From Lachnospiraceae bacterium (GTDB lineage Bacteria > Bacillota_A > Clostridia > Lachnospirales > Lachnospiraceae), in the NCBI GenBank assembly GCA_031262285.1, contig JAISHZ010000289.1:1-6722 (forward strand): a DNA stretch of 6,722 nt, given 5' to 3'. A model generated the notes under the pieces. It was given only the letters and a program-made list of their open reading frames with translations, did not search any database and was not told the origin of the DNA. Below, in pieces: positions 6,151 to 6,722 of the stretch; positions within the stretch are counted from its first letter, which is position 1; every line of letters starts with the position of its first letter. The translations under genes were made by a program, and so were the position numbers.

Positions 6151-6224
6151 GTTTGAAAGTAAGGAAACTTTTAAACGCCTTGATTAGACGTGCGCCGCTG
6201 GCGCACAGACGGGAGCAAATATGA
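6084..6224 (+). other. Possible leader ORF across copies C and D, TTG start, overlaps yjfB start
   Basis: TTG at 6084 sits 9 bases after GGAG (6071-6074). The frame is open for 46 codons through both repeat units (LKVSELSNALISTRAIGAQT..., then LKVRKLLNALIRR...). It ends in TGA at 6222-6224, overlapping the yjfB ATG as ATGA. The 1-base deletion in copy D changes the frame of its second half, but a coupled stop is still reached. No family is recognised; translation is a guess. Confidence 0.25.
6151..6218 (+). repeat. 68-bp two-hairpin leader repeat, copy D (second tandem unit)
   Basis: GTTTGAAAGT / ACTTTTAAAC (10 bp with one G-U pair, loop AAGGAA), linker GCCTTGATTAGAC (one base shorter than the other copies), GTGCGCC / GGCGCAC with loop GCT, then AGACGGGAGCAA. 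The stem carries a compensated T-A pair at a different position from copy B. Its GGGAG lies 5 bases before the yjfB ATG and is the gene's SD. Confidence 0.93.
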
Positions 6225-6409
6225 ATATTGGAGCTCTTTCTTCACCCGGTTCTGTGTCGCTTCCAGGTGATGTCGGTATGGCAGTTATGGCAAAAGCACT
6301 GGAGTCGTCACAAACAATGGGGCAGGGGATGGTGGAGATGTTGGATGCAGCCGCAATGGAACTGAGCGTGAATCCTGACATAGGTTCTATGTTGGATATT
6401 CGAGTATAA
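6221..6409 (+). CDS. YjfB family putative motility protein
   Basis: A 62-residue small acidic protein. The start MNIGALS, the central LPGDVGMAVMAKALESSQTMGQGMVEML helix and the C-terminal NPDIGSMLDIRV match the pattern of the YjfB-like small protein family (annotated 'putative motility protein' in Bacilli and Clostridia, about 55-65 residues). Its biochemical role is not known; the family is named for association with flagellar regulation. SD GGGAG is 5 bases upstream and comes from leader-repeat copy D. A sigma-D-type promoter candidate lies about 180 bp upstream, and a strong terminator begins 37 bp after the stop, so the gene appears to be a one-gene transcription unit. Confidence 0.85.
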   Translation: MNIGALSSPGSVSLPGDVGMAVMAKALESSQTMGQGMVEMLDAAAMELSVNPDIGSMLDIRV

Positions 6410-6445
6410 TTCTCACCCGAATCACAATACCACCCTGTCACAAAG

Positions 6446-6489
6446 AACCAAAAACACACCGTACTTTATATCGCGGTGTGTTTTTGGTT
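6446..6489. terminator. Bidirectional intrinsic terminator after yjfB
   Basis: A perfect 16-bp inverted repeat, AACCAAAAACACACCG and CGGTGTGTTTTTGGTT, encloses a 12-base loop. The core CACACCG/CGGTGTG is followed by T5 in either direction, the form of a bidirectional rho-independent terminator. Confidence 0.88.
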
Positions 6490-6536
6490 ACAATTCACGC
6501 GTTCGCCGATCTACGCTTAACGCTTATCAATGCACA

Positions 6537-6697
6537 GAACCGAACAGAGTAGGGGACAGTTGTGGGTGTTATACGTTCTGTGGAGATGAGACCAAGTGAA
6601 AATGAGCGCTTGCTTGTGCGCTCATTTTTGCTGCTCGGGCTAATCGGAACGCCCAGAGAGTCTAACACCAAAAACTGTCCCCTACTCTGTGCGGTTC
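6537..6697. mobile_element. 161-bp palindromic MITE/REP-like element with 25-bp terminal inverted repeats
   Basis: The arms 6537-6561 and 6673-6697 are inverted copies matching at 24 of 25 positions and share the core CAGAGTAGGGGACAGTT. Inside, GGTGTTA (6565-6571) pairs with TAACACC (6663-6669), CGTTC (6574-6578) with GAACG (6647-6651), and a central hairpin fills the middle. The whole can therefore fold into one long interrupted stem. No transposase gene is present and no clear target duplication flanks it. The sequence style recalls non-autonomous elements mobilised by Y1 (REP-associated) transposases, which is an inference. Confidence 0.75.
6599..6628. terminator. Central hairpin of the palindromic element, terminator-like
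   Basis: AAAATGAGCGC / GCGCTCATTTT forms a perfect 11-bp stem with loop TTGCTTGT and T5 at the 3' end. It could terminate transcription in either direction, or serve as a structural core of the mobile element. Confidence 0.6.
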
Positions 6698-6722
6698 GTC
6701 CGGGATACATTGCTTTTAACGT

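Noticed and set aside
6082..6218. Tandem units C and D as a minimal CRISPR array
   Set aside because: The units abut with no unique spacer, are 68-69 bp with internal hairpins, and occur singly elsewhere upstream of genes; there are no cas genes.
6082..6220. A known riboswitch or T-box leader upstream of yjfB
   Set aside because: There is no recognised aptamer core and no terminator/antiterminator pair; the structure is two simple hairpins repeated, and the downstream genes share no metabolite.
6495..6710. 71-residue minus-strand ORF
   Set aside because: It lies entirely over the palindromic element, has no SD or recognisable protein pattern, and its two ends are translations of inverted arms.

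Overview
The window looks like chromosomal DNA from a spore-forming, motile, anaerobic Gram-positive bacterium of the class Clostridia, with a Lachnospiraceae-like flavour. The reasons are a SpoVAE spore protein, a five-helix lipoteichoic-acid-synthase-type enzyme, an Fe-S aldo/keto reductase, a bacterial acyl-ACP thioesterase, a CvfB-type S1 protein and a YjfB-type putative motility protein. The genus cannot be fixed from sequence alone, and no plasmid, phage or transposase gene is visible.

Layout. The left part is on the minus strand, read right to left: ridA (2343-2717), spoVAE (1842-2201), then an LTA-synthase-like sulfatase-fold gene that starts at 1769 and runs off the left edge. The right part is on the plus strand: an aldo/keto reductase with a C-terminal ferredoxin-like segment (3012-4145), an acyl-ACP thioesterase (4255-4992) overlapping by ATGA the S1-domain gene cvfB (4989-5852), a 368-bp gene-free stretch, and a small yjfB-like gene (6221-6409). 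The two sides diverge from 2718-3011, which holds a good sigma-A-type promoter for ridA. A strong bidirectional terminator follows yjfB, and after it comes a 161-bp long-inverted-repeat element (6537-6697) that looks like a non-autonomous mobile element.

The most unusual content is a family of about 69-bp repeats, each ending a few bases before a start codon. One copy is upstream of ridA (minus strand), one is upstream of the thioesterase, and two abut in tandem upstream of yjfB. Each unit has an A/T-rich hairpin, a conserved linker, a G/C-rich hairpin with covarying base pairs, and at its 3' end the Shine-Dalgarno (SD) sequence used by the gene. The unit is therefore oriented with the gene and supplies its ribosome-binding site. 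The length is a multiple of three (23 codons). In the ridA and yjfB leaders a TTG-initiated frame runs through the unit(s) and ends in a TGA that overlaps the gene's ATG. This may be a mobile or duplicating 5'-leader cassette that places unrelated genes under a common translational or structural control. The copies and pairings are read directly; the regulatory role is inference.

The genes are not one pathway. The thioesterase and cvfB are translationally linked. The yjfB leader carries a sigma-D (flagellar) promoter candidate, which fits a motility gene.
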